A program made the position numbers and the translations under genes. Below the pieces are notes generated by a model, which was not told where the DNA came from, did not search any database, and saw only the letters and a list, made by a program, of their open reading frames with translations. A stretch of 64,000 nt of DNA from Margaritifera margaritifera (lineage: Eukaryota; Mollusca; Bivalvia; Unionida; Margaritiferidae): assembly GCA_029931535.1 (NCBI GenBank), contig JAQPZY010001432.1, positions 1,878,001 to 1,942,000 on the forward strand. Direction: 5' to 3'. The stretch's first letter is position 1. Each line of letters starts with the position of its first letter. Below are positions 12,825 through 23,305 of the stretch, one piece after another.

Positions 12825-13046
12825 TAACCATATATACTCCCTTATAAGTTGAGTCCAACTGCAAACTGCACAGACCCAGATCTGCCATTGCATAATATGC
12901 TAGCAGATCTGGGTTGATGCAATTTGATAAGAGTAATCAGTAAAACAAACAACACTGACCCTGATCTGTCAGTGCATTAGGCAGTGGCAGACTAGGGTCA
13001 TTGTTGTTTGCAGTTGGACTCGACTTATAAGCGAATATATATGGTA
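12825..13046 (+). mobile_element. Triple-hairpin MITE, copy 3 (complete)
   Basis: Ends ACCATATATACTCCCTTATA and GAATATATATGGTA. Hairpin A then B. The B right arm is mutated (CAGACTAGGGTCATTG), so this copy is older than most. Confidence 0.88.
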
Positions 13047-14423
13047 AATGTCTAAAGGCAACAATAGCACTAGCAACAATTCCATTCTTTTCATTAACTA
13101 CATAAATCAAAGGACTAAATAATTACTGAAAAATTTATGAAGTTTCATAATACAGTGAACAAATATTTACAATCTGAAATTCTAACTAAGCAGAAATTTA
13201 AATGGAAATATTATTAAAAAATGTAACTAAGGAAAAGGATAAGATGAACATTTGACAATAAAACAAATATATCAGACCATAATTGGCATGCTAATTGGAA
13301 GTTGATATTGTTAAACAGTGTAAAATTGCATAGAAGTTACTCACAGTAAGGATGGTTTTTATTTTAAAAGTTTTGTTCCTTTTAACCCTATTAAATTCAG
13401 TCTCAATTCAAAATTATGTAAATTATCCAACATTCTTCATAATTTCATTAAAAGTTGAGTGACATAGATAAACACATACAAATTCTTGGTCTTGTCTCTT
13501 GGAAATGGTGTGCCACTTTGCAATTAACAAGAGAATATGAGAATTGGTCAAAATTGACAAGACAATGCAAGCACGCTAAGGGTGTAATCAATAGTTTAAT
13601 TAAACAAAGAATCTTGCTGATATTTGGACCAACTGGTCCATCAAAAAACAAGGATAGTTCATCATGATTAACACAAGTCCCAATCAGATCAACAAACTTC
13701 AATTATTAAAAGTTCTATTTTTCCTCCACATTGAAAGTACCAGGTGCCGAAATGGATGTTATATGAGACTGTAATCTCTTTAAAAGCCTCCAGAAAACTT
13801 GGAATTATTTTGACCACATTCTTTAAGGATTGTGATGCAAATATGCAAATAAGGTGAAAGTGACACAGTAATCTGTCTGTCAAGGGTTGCTTAAATCAAA
13901 GAAAAAATCTTTAGTGGGTGAAAAAAGATCTGACTCAAGGGAAAACCTGCCATGAAGAACATGAGAAGAAAAAAAGGCACAAAGAGTGAGGAAAGCCATA
14001 GCTCCTAAACATGCATCATAAAAATTCAAAAGCTGCATAAATGTCAAGAACGAAAGTCTTGATTAAAAATCCAACTCAAAGTTTTTGGTTTTAATTGGAT
14101 TACCCATTTCTTATTCCTCTTGATTATTGTCTGCCAATTTTTAAATGCTTTCTCTACATTTTAAACAGTCAATTGTTACAGCTTTCAAAAATCTTTCAAC
14201 ACTGGAACAATGCTGCATGAGTAAGTCAATAAAACAAGAGGTCAAAGTGGACTTGATATCACTCACCTGTCTACCATAACTTAATAGTCTATCACATCTC
14301 TAAGCAGGTTTGTGTTGTATTGTTAAAACACAACACTATGTTAACTATCTCCCAACCTTTATATTATGAAGACTTTTACTACTGTGGTCGCTCACTATAC
14401 TACTGCCCCTATTATAATGTAGG

Positions 14424-14644
14424 TACTGTAGATATTCGCATATAATCCGGGTCCAAATGCAAACAACATAGACCCTGATCTGCCGTTGCATAATGTGCCA
14501 GCATATCAGGGTCTGTGTTGTTTATTCTACTGATTAGTCCTTACAAACTGCATAGACTTAGATCTGCCGGCGCATTATGCGACAGCAGATCTGGGTCTAT
14601 GCAGTTTGAAGTTGGTATTGGCTTATATGTGAGTATATACGGTA
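14424..14644 (-). mobile_element. Triple-hairpin MITE, copy 4 (complete)
   Basis: Ends TACTGTAGATATTCGCATAT and GTGAGTATATACGGTA. Hairpin B comes first (AGACCCTGATCTGC ... CAGCATATCAGGGTC), then the reversed linker TTCTACTGATTAGTCCTTAC, then hairpin A. Confidence 0.92.
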
Positions 14645-14929
14645 AGTTCATGAATACCTATTTTGTTTTATCATTGCTACTTAATTTATTTCACTTTATT
14701 TTATTTCTTGGCTTATAATAACCCATTATAATGTAATTTCACATCATTAAACATTGCGGTTTAATGCACTATTAGGATATAGCCTTATTGCCAAATCCCT
14801 CAGTATAAGGCACCCTCACTTATAATGTGGGTCACTCTTTTGGTTCTTATAAACATCATTATATAGAGGAAGTATTGTATAGTCTGATAAAAATTCTTTC
14901 CTAAGATAAAGGCACAATAAATATGCATA

Positions 14930-15880
14930 CTGTAGACCTTACCTATATTAGAAGTCATCCAAGATCTTGATGATACAAGCCTTTTTCAAAGTTATATCGA
15001 AATCAGATGAGAAATGTAGTCTGTACAGAGGTAACCAGCTCAACCATTCATATGCAAGATCACCTTATTAATATGCACAGATCTCACTTAATACAGAACC
15101 TGTGTAAGACCATGATGTCATAGGTTTATTGACCAAGTTTGAGCAAATTCTGCTTGAAATTCAGTCTTCAGAGTGGTAACAAGCTCTGCCAATAAGATAC
15201 AAGATTACTTCATAGATATATGTGTAGATCTTGCTCATGATCAAATGCATCCAACATCTTGATGATAAAAGACTATTTAACAAATTTGATCAAAATCTGA
15301 CTGAAACAGAGTTATAAGAGTACTGACAAGCTCAGCCAATAAAATGCAAGATCACCACATTAATATGCATAGATTTTGCTGATAGTCGTATTCATCCAAA
15401 AGCTTCATGATATAAGCCACATCACCAAATTTAACCAAAATACTGTAAAAAAAATAGTTTCTAGACTGGTGACAAGCTCAGCCAATCAGATGTAAGACCA
15501 CCTCATTAATATGCATAGGTCTTGGTCATAATAAAAGTCATTCAACAACTTGATGATATTAGCCAAGTACCTACGTTTTTAATCAAAATAGGGTCAGAAA
15601 TACCATGTCTAGAGTGGTAAGAAGCTCAGTCACTCAGATTCAACTTCACCTCAATAATATGCTTAAATCTTGCTCACAATAAACTCACTGGACATCTTAA
15701 TGATACAAGCCTATTTACCAAGTTTGATCAAAATCAGATCAGAAATACTGTCTTGAGAGTGGTAACAAAATCAGACCAGAAATATGGCCTCTAGATTGGT
15801 AACAAGCTCAGCCAATCAGGTGCATGATCACCTCGTTAATATGTGCAGATCTTGCTCTTCATCGAATTCATCTGAGATCT
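14930..15880. repeat. Degenerate tandem array B (about 130-140 bp units)
   Basis: About seven diverged units share CTTGATGATACAAGCC, CCAAGTTTGATCAAAATC, AGAGTGGTAACAAGCTC, AGCCAATCAGATGCAAGATC and CTCATTAATATGCATAGATC blocks. No coding potential. A further fragment lies at 16830-16925, beyond an inserted element. Confidence 0.8.
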
Positions 15881-15924
15881 TGATGTGATACAGACCATGA
15901 AATGGTCATTTTACCAAATCTGTA

Positions 15925-15990
15925 TTTTGGTAGCATTTCATTTGCATTTTATTTGCATTCTGTTTGCATTTCAGTCCCTTTGCATTTCAT
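15925..15990. repeat. TTTGCATT-rich short tandem stretch
   Basis: Repeated ATTTGCATTTCATTTGCATT-like words; the same kind of stretch recurs at 16720-16820. The two flank the element at 16145-16648 and may once have been one array. Confidence 0.6.
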
Positions 15991-16144
15991 TTATCATCTT
16001 GTCAGTTTTGGTTTCAAAAAAGCATTCAGATTTTGGCATTTATTGCTTTTGTCCATTGTTTTCTTTAATATTTTTTTGCTTGCTTGGAAGGAATGAAAAT
16101 GCATTTACCAAAGTTGCGTTTTCCATTTTGGAAGGTGATAAAGG

Positions 16145-16648
16145 CAGTCTTTCCAGCAACCCTTTATGAAAAGTGAGGGATCAAGTAGGGCTACTTTTTT
16201 AAAAAAATAGGGAAAAAGGAGAGGAAAATAGGGATATTTTATAAAGAAAAATAGTATGAAATGTATGTAAATTACTGAAAAAATCAAACCTTTACTTTAC
16301 TTAACCTCATAAACTTGAATAAAAGCATGCTGTTACTTACATACTAGCTGTCTCTTTAGTCCATGTTTCTTCAACTGTACCATATTTGTGGGTGCATCTG
16401 TGTCATATATTTACATTTATAGTTTATTATTATATGTTTTAGAAAAAAGATTTGTTCAGATTGCTTATGTGGTAGAATTAGTTTTAAGCTCATGTGAGAG
16501 GTAAAATACTGAGAGGCAAAATAGAAGACTCTCAACATATGGTTAGCAAAACAGCAATTTTGGAAAAAGTAGTGAAAAATAGGAAGTCGGACAAAAATAC
16601 AAAAAAGTAGGAAGAAAAAAGGAAAATCTATGGCTGCTGGAAAGACTG
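16145..16648. mobile_element. Candidate hAT-type MITE, about 504 bp
   Basis: It begins CAGTCTTTCCAGCAACC and ends GGCTGCTGGAAAGACTG, imperfect inverted repeats whose outer base triplet CAG/CTG is typical of hAT ends. The flanks (GATAAAGG left, TAAATGGA right) are similar but not a clean 8-bp duplication. There is no open frame. Confidence 0.6.
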
Positions 16649-16829
16649 TAAATGGAAAGGGCTATAGCTTTCATGTCTTATTAAAAGTGTGCTTTAATGA
16701 AATAGCAAATGTGTTATGCATTTTGCATTTGCACTCTCTGTTTTCTTCAAAATGTATTCATCATTTTGTTTGCATTCCTTCTGCATTCTGTTTGCATTCC
16801 ATTTGCATTCATTCTGCAGACATCCCTCA

Positions 16830-16925
16830 ATATCCAACTTATTCAAGATCTTGAACATAGAGGCTTATATTCCAAGTTTGATCAAAATCAGATCAGAAAT
16901 ATGTCCTCGAGAGTGGTAACAAGCA
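16830..16925. repeat. Stray unit of degenerate array B
   Basis: AAGATCTTGAACATAGAGGC, CCAAGTTTGATCAAAATCAG and GAGAGTGGTAACAAGC match units of 14930-15880 in the same orientation. Confidence 0.75.
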
Positions 16926-17090
16926 AATGTTGATGGACAAGACACAATCATGACAGATGCAAGGTACACAATAAGCTAACTTGGCCTTGTACAAATTTCT
17001 TTTTTATGATATAAGAAGCTGATATAAAACATTCAATAATAATAATAAGAACTAAAGACTTATTCTTAGAAATAATTCAGCAACAAACAA

Positions 17091-17226
17091 AAAAATCAGT
17101 CATGAGTCTAAAAAATCAGTCATGAGTCTAAAAAATCAGTCATGAGTCAAAAAATCAGTCATGAGTCTAAAAAATCAGTCATGAGTCAAAAAATCAGTCA
17201 TGAGTCTAAAAAATCAGTCATGAGTA
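17091..17226. repeat. 20-21-bp minisatellite, about 7 units
   Basis: Units of AAAAAATCAGTCATGAGTCT, alternating with a shorter form lacking CT. No spacers, so it is not CRISPR-like. Confidence 0.95.
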
Positions 17227-17273
17227 CATCTATAAAATATACTTAACCCTCGGCATTTGTACAAACTTTAATT

Positions 17274-17494
17274 TACCGTATATACTCGTGTATAATGCCA
17301 TCCCAACTGCAAACTGCATAGACCCAGATCTGCCGTCGCATAATGCGCCGGCAGATCTGGGTCTATGCAGTTTGAAAGGAATAATCAGTAGAACAAACAA
17401 CATAGACCCTGATCTGCCTGCGCATTATGCGATGGCAGATCAGGGTCTATGTTGTTCGCATTTGGACCCGAATTATATGCAAGTATATATGGTA
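17274..17494 (+). mobile_element. Triple-hairpin MITE, copy 5 (complete, well preserved)
   Basis: Ends TACCGTATATACTCGTGTAT and AAGTATATATGGTA. Hairpin A (AGACCCAGATCTGCC, loop GTCGCATAATGCGCC, GGCAGATCTGGGTCT) and hairpin B (AGACCCTGATCTGCC, loop TGCGCATTATGCGAT, GGCAGATCAGGGTCT) are both nearly perfect. The loops are themselves palindromic around ATAATGCGC/GCGCATTAT. Confidence 0.95.
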
Positions 17495-17975
17495 AGGATG
17501 ATCACTCAAGAAATGATGGAGTATTTAACGTTTTGAAAGATGGATATTTTTAAAAAACTAAGGATCCACCCAATCCAAAACCAGGATAAAATTTACAGGT
17601 TGATCTGCATTTTTTAGCATTATAATTTACAGTAACTATCCACATATAAGGGTCCTGACAAAAAAGTATTGGAACAGTGCCCTGTCAACAACTCTCCATA
17701 AAATAACAGCTAAATGAATATTTTAAAAATCATCTAATTTGCTCAGGCTTCCTATAAATTGAGAAAAGTGTATACTGGAAAGTGAATTTCTTCCCTATGA
17801 TGCATTTATTGAGTTCCTACTGGAATTTTGACATAAAAAGAATGCAAGGCAGTTTATGGTAGGGCATGATTTCACAAGATGTCATATACTTTTTGCTGAC
17901 TTTATATATTTTTTTTAAAACACTGGTCTTATAATTAATGAAATTATATAAAAACTTTCATTTTTTATTTTTTAA

Positions 17976-19749
17976 TACCATATTTTGGTGTTTATAATGC
18001 GCACTTATTTTACCCAATTTCATATTTTCAGAAGGGGGTGCGCATTTTACAAAAGAACAGAAATAAAAGATTTTTTCCAGGTCGATCAGCTGTTTGAATT
18101 TAAAGTAACAGCTATGCTTAGCAAGAGCAAAGATCAGACAAATTTGGGCCTAATTGCAGGAAGTGTACATGTACTTACTGACAAAGGGTAATCTTCTTTG
18201 GTGGGAATGGAAATGTTATTTTACTTGCAGAGAAAAATACAGTATTCTAAATAATCATTTTTGGGATTTAAACTACAGTAGACTCTAAGTTATTCTAACT
18301 CCTATTATCTGAATACCAGGTATTATCCGAACTATTCATCCGGTCCAGGATAAATGTGTTCTTCGTTTATATCTTTTTTACATCTATTATCCAAACATCG
18401 ATTATTTGAGTACATCCCCTTAATCAAAGTAATTTAGCAGTCTGAAATTCTCTAATCCTATTGAAATCATGATGCATTATACGAAGTGTGAAAACCGTCA
18501 TGAGTGGCACATTTGACTTCTTGAATCGTGACACCTGTCTGTCCAAACTGTGAGTACTGATTAATCAAAAAGCGGGTTATGTTTATTATTTGTTGCTAAT
18601 TCAATAATTGACTCGCCTTTTGATAACCCCGTTATTAATTCAATTATTGGCAGTAATTTTATGTAAAGTCGGTTTGATTATAGAAAGTTGGAAAATCATA
18701 TAAACCCTTTGAAAGCTATGTTCGACCATACATGTATTTTTCAAAAAATCTATGTGAAGTCACTTTGCTTACCACATTGTATCTGAATCACCAAGCCATG
18801 GAAACTGGAATATCAAGTGAAAAACAAACTAACTTATGAAGTGATCCATTGACTCATCATCAGATCTAAAATTTGTTCAATGTTGATCATTTTCATGCAT
18901 ATTGAAACCATGATGACAACGATAATTTTGTCTTTGTTGTATGCCATGCAGATTATTATAATGATGACAATGATAATTTTCACTATTGTTTTTGTCTTTG
19001 TTTTATGCTGTGCCAATGAAATGGCTTCATAGATATGTAGTAAGGAAACAGAATACAAGAATAACTGAAATGGTACTTTGTTTTATTTCTGTGATTGATG
19101 TACACTTGCACCTTCATGACCTTCAGTTATTCCAACCCTGGAATTATCCGAAGTTTTCTTCTAGTCTCCCAGACTTCGGATAATCGAGAGTCTACTGTAA
19201 TGGGAGTTTATATGGATATAAATATAGTGAATATTTAAATATAAATTGCCGGAGAATCTTCTGTTAGGGAGTGGAGAAGAATGACAGATGAGGACATATA
19301 GCAACTTTTAAAGAGTGCTGACTACGAATAGGAATTTGATCCAGTAGACTGAACTCCATCAACATAGCAAACCTTAAAATGGCACTTTTTAGGGCTGACC
19401 AAAAAGTCGGAAAGATATACTTTCAATATTGCCACTTTTTCCTTCTTTCTTTTACGAGATCTTTAAAAAATTATTGATCATAATCAGGTGCTGTGTACTC
19501 ACAGGAAAGACCAGAGAAACAGTTAAGCACTGGTTTATTGTAAACAATTCAAACTTCGTGTAACAAATGATGATCAGTGCACTATCCAAAATGGCTGACT
19601 ATTGTTGCACTATGAAAATGGAGTAAAATTTTATCACGATTTTAAAATGTATTATATCACATGCACATTATATGGCAGAGCTAAGTTTTTTCCCTCATTC
19701 TGGGTGCATGCTATATCTTAGTGTGTGTTATACACACCAAAATATGGTA
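17976..19749. mobile_element. Non-autonomous DNA transposon interrupted by a second one
   Basis: The left end TACCATATTTTGGTGTTTAT and the right end, read on the minus strand, TACCATATTTTGGTGTGTAT are inverted repeats of about 29 bp, continuing into AATGCGCAC and AACACACAC. Without the nested element (18274-19199) it is about 850 bp. No transposase is recognised. A deleted reverse copy lies at 22235-22473. Confidence 0.75.
18274..19199. mobile_element. Tigger/pogo-type non-autonomous element nested in the former
   Basis: The left end is TA-CAGTAGACTCTAAGTTATTC. The right end, read on the minus strand, is TA-CAGTAGACTCTCGATTATCC. CAGT-type ends, a GATTATCCGAA-like continuation and a TA target duplication are features of Tc1/mariner-superfamily pogo/Tigger elements. 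The interior carries further CCGAA/TTCGG pieces and a partly duplicated segment (GATGACAACGATAATTTTGT / GATGACAATGATAATTTTCA), but no transposase. Confidence 0.75.
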
Positions 19750-20595
19750 AGTCTCTTAAAGAAGTCACAATCATATTATCTTATGTTTCACCTCTTCCAT
19801 GGTTCATAGTGATACAAATAGTGATGCAAAACATAGTCAAAGACCGTGTCATTTTGAACAGAGCAGAAAACACTAATTTTACAAAAGTGGACATCTTTAA
19901 GTGTAAAAACAGACAATATTTACCAGCTCACCAATATTGGTTAAGAGTGACTTTACTTCAGTCCTACCCACTTATATCGACATCACTTATGTCGACAAGC
20001 CGCCTATGTCGACAAAAAAGCAAAGTCCCGGTCCCTTGGTCTACTATTACTACCAAATTTGTCATGCTTATGTCGACGTCGAGATAAAAAATAAACGTAC
20101 ATGTCAACAGAAGCCCTTGGTCCCAGCTTGAACAAATCCTTTGTTTTCTAATCATTTATGTCAACAAGCTGCCAGTTCCGACCCATACTTTGTTCAACAA
20201 TTAGTTGATCTTGCCGCCAAGCTTTAATTTTGCCGCCGGACCATTTATGTCGACAAGCAGCCAGTTCCGACCTGTACTTTGTTCAACAATTAGTTGATCT
20301 TGCCGCCAGGCTTTAATGTCTTGGTGGATTAAAAAACAGGCTTTTGTTTGGTCCTATAAAGTTGGCCTCTCACGGCGACTTAAATAACACCTGTACCCTT
20401 CATCAAAGCAAGCCGGTTACAATGTTTAATAAAAACAATCCACCCTTCATTTAAAAAAAAATCATCACCAAACTTGAATAAAAGCAATGAAATCTGATCG
20501 ATTGTTGCATTTTCCAAAGTGATCTGTGATTAAAACAAGTTTATTGTGATGTGAAAGTTTCCTTTTTTAACTTTATTTATGTTTACGATTTTACG

Positions 20596-20754
20596 ATGGC
20601 TACCAACGGCAGCGTAAAACGCAGATTAAATTTACAGTCTCTGGAAACTAAATATCTGGCTCTTAAGGAAGTTGAAGGTGGGGCATCTCGCAAAGATGTC
20701 TGTGAAAACTTTTCACTTAAACATAACACCCTGTCAGGATGGATGATAAACCAA
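20596..20754 (+). pseudogene. N-terminal HTH (psq/CENP-B type) of a pogo-like transposase, truncated
   Basis: From ATG at 20596 the frame reads MATNGSVKRRLNLQSLETK, then a helix-turn-helix-like stretch with YLALKEVEGGASRKDVCENF, SLKHNTLSGWM. Spacing and wording (K-x-x-LE ... GAS-RKD-V ... N-TLSGW) fit the N-terminal DNA-binding domain of Tigger/pogo transposases and CENP-B, which binds the element ends. About 50 codons in, the frame runs into a poly-T/poly-A hairpin and becomes low complexity, with no DDE domain behind it. The protein is dead or represents a truncated copy. Confidence 0.72.
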
Positions 20755-20852
20755 GTTGTTCTCCACCTTTTTTTTTTTTTTTTTTTTTTTTACTGTGGTG
20801 GCAGACCAGCAAAAAGAAAAAAAAAAAAAAAAAAAAAGGAGGAGAACAACTT
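20753..20852. repeat. Near-perfect hairpin with poly-T and poly-A arms
   Basis: AAGTTGTTCTCCACC plus 24 T (20753-20791) pairs with a long A tract plus GGAGGAGAACAACTT (20811-20852) around a 19-nt loop. The non-homopolymer arms differ at one base. It interrupts the transposase frame exactly where the next helix would be expected. Confidence 0.9.
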
Positions 20853-21469
20853 TTTGGTCGAGATGGATGAAAGCTGCTGAGTCTATAAAGAAAGGTAAAT
20901 TAATCATATCAATTTTATGTACTTTTCACGATGACTTCAGTAAATAAATACATGTTTTCGTTTCCCTGTGAATAGCCCCATCCCCTTGGTAGCCTCAGTA
21001 AGATGGGAACATGTATTGTTTCAGGCTGACCAAAATCTAGGTCAATTTAAGTACATGTACATGTACTTTGTAGCATGTAAATAACAACTATGCAACCATG
21101 TGCTAATGGCGACATTGAATCGTAGTGAATTGTGCAGACGTGTTAGATCAAATGAGGACAACCATTTTTTATACATGTGTTTCCTATCAGGATGTGACCG
21201 ATGCATACATTTTCTAACATGAGACCCGTACACGAATTAATGGATTTTTCATATACATGCACTTAACGCATTGTGGATTTTATTACACAAAGGTAACCAA
21301 AATGTAATTTGTCAAAATAGAAGTGTATTTCACACTGGCTTTGTCTTCATGTACTCAAAATTTCCATTGTTTGTTTTCACAAAGTGTAAATTCTGCTCAC
21401 TGACGACAGGTCACCCCATACAGATGAATTTAACTTGCATGCAGGTCCAAGAGAAATGTGCTTTATTCA

Positions 21470-21484
21470 GCCCCCCCCCCCCCC
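21470..21484. repeat. Poly-C tract
   Basis: An uninterrupted run of about 15 C just inside the right end of the pogo-like element. Confidence 0.95.
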
Positions 21485-21627
21485 ACTGATCTCAACATCC
21501 GCTTATGTCGACAATATTTCCTCGGGCCCGAGGATGTCGACATAACGGGTAGGACTGTACATGAAAATAAAAATTATTACAGGCCAATGGGAGGAACTAC
21601 CATATTTATTGTATACCTATCAATTTT

Positions 21628-22052
21628 CTACCTAAGAATGAGCCAGAATTTTACTGTCAAATCCCAAAAGCAGGAAAATGATACTGTCATTTTCTGATCC
21701 TGTATTACCATACTTTCAAATGAGGCTGGAACTGCTTTTTCTTCGAGGTTTCCTGGTTTCAACTGAACAAGCATGAATAACTCTGCTGTAGCCTCACTTG
21801 ACATACAAATGGGAATAAGTAGCATTCTCTTTGACAAATCTGTATCATTAAGTTCCAACAACTTGTCCAATCCCGCTGCAAATAACTGCAAAAACAATGC
21901 TGTCATTCCCATGCCAAGTCCCCATCGGAACCTCTCACAATGTTCTGCCAGAAACAGTTCAAACGCTATCAGCTGGGCCTCAGATAGAAACTTCTCTAGT
22001 TATTCAGCTGGTGAAATCTTTTGTGATGCAAAATTTGACAACTGCACAATAG
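21628..22052 (-). pseudogene. Unidentified coding-like remnant, helix-rich
   Basis: On the minus strand about 140 codons read through with a single in-frame TAA (at about 22002). After an acceptor-like TGATTTACAG the frame gives IVQLSNFASQKISPAE, then LEKFLSEAQLIAFELF, LAEHCERFRWGLGMGMT, LFAAGLDKLLELNDTD, LLIPICMSSEATAELFML. Composition and amphipathic pattern look like real protein, unlike its neighbours. I do not recognise the family. It lies just right of the pogo-like element and inside the largest STPG2 intron. It could be an old retrocopy, a transposon ORF or a decayed exon. Confidence 0.45.
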
Positions 22053-22234
22053 CTGTAAATCACATATATGGGTCTGCTCTCATGCATCAAATAACTCATG
22101 TTATTAACAGTGATAGTAGTGAAAATGAGTGATTGTTGTTACACATGCTTCATTCATAAAACTGATATTCATGTGCATATCAGCTGTTGAAATGTTAAGC
22201 AATTTCTTTTTTTTTTTGCATGTCATATCCTTCG

Positions 22235-22473
22235 TTTTAAAATCTTCATGATTTTCTCCATTTTAGTTGTGAAATACAGTGCATCCGACATTTTAGATAG
22301 TGCATCGATCAATATTTGTTACCTAACACTTGATTGGTTTATAATAAATTAGTGACTGTTTCCAGATCGACTGGGAAATTTCTTTTTTTGTTCTACTGTA
22401 AAATGTGCACCTCTTCCTGAAAACAAAAAATATTGGAATAAAAAGTGTGTGCTATACACAGACAAATATAGTA
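22235..22473. mobile_element. Deleted reverse copy of the 17976-19749 element
   Basis: TTTTAAAATC ... CTCCATTTTAGTTGTG ... GATAGTGCATCGATCA matches the reverse complement of about 19494-19650. TAAAATGTGCACCTC ... TATACACAGACAAATATAGTA matches the reverse complement of the left end (17976-18050). The parts between are missing. Confidence 0.65.
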
Positions 22474-22551
22474 AACATTGTTAACAAAAACACCATCACT
22501 GCCGGAAAGTGATACTTATGCCTTGCTAATGCAGGTGATAAAAAAACATAC

Positions 22552-22716
22552 GTGTGCGACACGGTAAAAGGCTGGACCAATGGTGACGTCTCTGTCTGGT
22601 GCATCTTGTTTCTTCAGAGTTCCATCTTCACATTCCTCATAACCAAAAGCCTGACCTGGGAATGGGATAGAGGGAGCTTCTGGTTTTCTGTGAAACTTGA
22701 TTCTGCTCGTCACCAA
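22552..22716 (-). CDS. STPG2: STPG2 coding exon 4 of those in the window
   Basis: This 165-bp exon (55 codons, phase 0/0) has acceptor CTACTTGCAG and donor CAC|GTATGT. It reads LVTSRIKFHRKPEAPSIPFP, then GQAFGYEECEDGTLKKQDAP and DRDVTIGPAFYRVAH. The A-P-S-I-P-x-P-GQAFGY stretch followed by an acidic turn and a T-IGPAFY segment is characteristic of STPG2 between the N-terminal PG repeats and the KGVHFG block. It joins directly to the exon at 29755-29606 on one side and 6221-5985 on the other without a frame change. Confidence 0.93.
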
Positions 22717-22799
22717 CTGCAAGTAGGGATTATCAATGATTGGTACATATGTTCAGTTCTTAATTTTAAAAACATATTTGCATATTAAACTTTTATTTA

Positions 22800-23305
22800 C
22801 TGTGAATTTACATTAACTATTTTCTGTGGTGTACTAATTTTATTGGATATTAAATTAACTATTTTCTGTGGGGTACTAATTTTAATGGATTCCATCCTTG
22901 CTTCAAACCATGAATTTAAAGATTCTACAAAGACTGATCTTTCTGTGGAAAGCATTTTTCTCCATCCACAATCTATGAATTTAAATACCCACCAAAATGT
23001 AATTTTTCACAAAACAACAAAAACTGATATGCACGAAATTATAAATGAATTGACAGTATCCTGTATAATTTAGTTTATCACAGCAATCTGAGATAGCAGA
23101 AAACTTACAATGCTGTGATTTCAACATTTTTCATGGGATGGATTTCATGGTTGCTTGAAAAGCATAAAATTTAAGGACTCAAAAAACAAATATCTATGTA
23201 AGAAGATAAAAATACCCTATTCCCCAATCATTGAATTTAAGTATCAACTAACATGTAATTTTTCATACAACAGCACAAACTGATATTCCATGAAAATAAA
23301 TGAAT
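22800..23305. repeat. Diverged direct repeats
   Basis: AACTATTTTCTGTGGGGTAC ATTTTA-type text occurs twice at 22815-22890. ATGTAATTTTTCACAAAACA ... GATATGCACGAAATTATAAA (22998-23050) returns as ATGTAATTTTTCATACAACA ... GATATTCCATGAAAATAAAT (23251-23303). No coding family is seen. Confidence 0.55.

Larger units (their letters stand above)
19959..21557 (+). mobile_element. Pogo-like DNA transposon with remnant transposase
   Basis: Inverted ends CAGTCCTACCCACTTATATC and, on the minus strand, CAGTCCTACCCGTTATGTC continue into GACATC. Subterminal copies of TTATGTCGACA recur inside both ends (for example 19988, 20007, 20249, 21501, 21533). The flank is TA on the right and TT on the left, so the TA duplication may have decayed. 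The interior contains a CENP-B/psq helix-turn-helix open frame (20596). At about 1.6 kb the DDE catalytic part is missing. Confidence 0.78.
6222..22551 (-). other. STPG2: STPG2 intron (16.3 kb) filled with repeats
   Basis: The intron lies between donor CAC|GTATGT at 22552 and the acceptor before 6221. It holds minisatellites at 6519 and 11111, degenerate arrays at 7910 and 14930, a SINE at 9740, four triple-hairpin MITEs, nested DNA elements at 17976-19749, a pogo-like element at 19959 and an unidentified coding-like remnant at 21628. The stretches 10028-11110, 11802-12824 and 13047-14423 show nothing recognisable beyond AT-rich sequence. Confidence 0.8.

Noticed and set aside
13448..13702. 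Open frames on both strands as a gene
   Set aside because: Short, no domain and no splice-site support.
17091..17226. CRISPR-like appearance (also 37727-37921)
   Set aside because: Head-to-tail units without unique spacers in a eukaryotic genome.
20756..20947. Open frame with long F and K runs
   Set aside because: Translation of the poly-T/poly-A hairpin.
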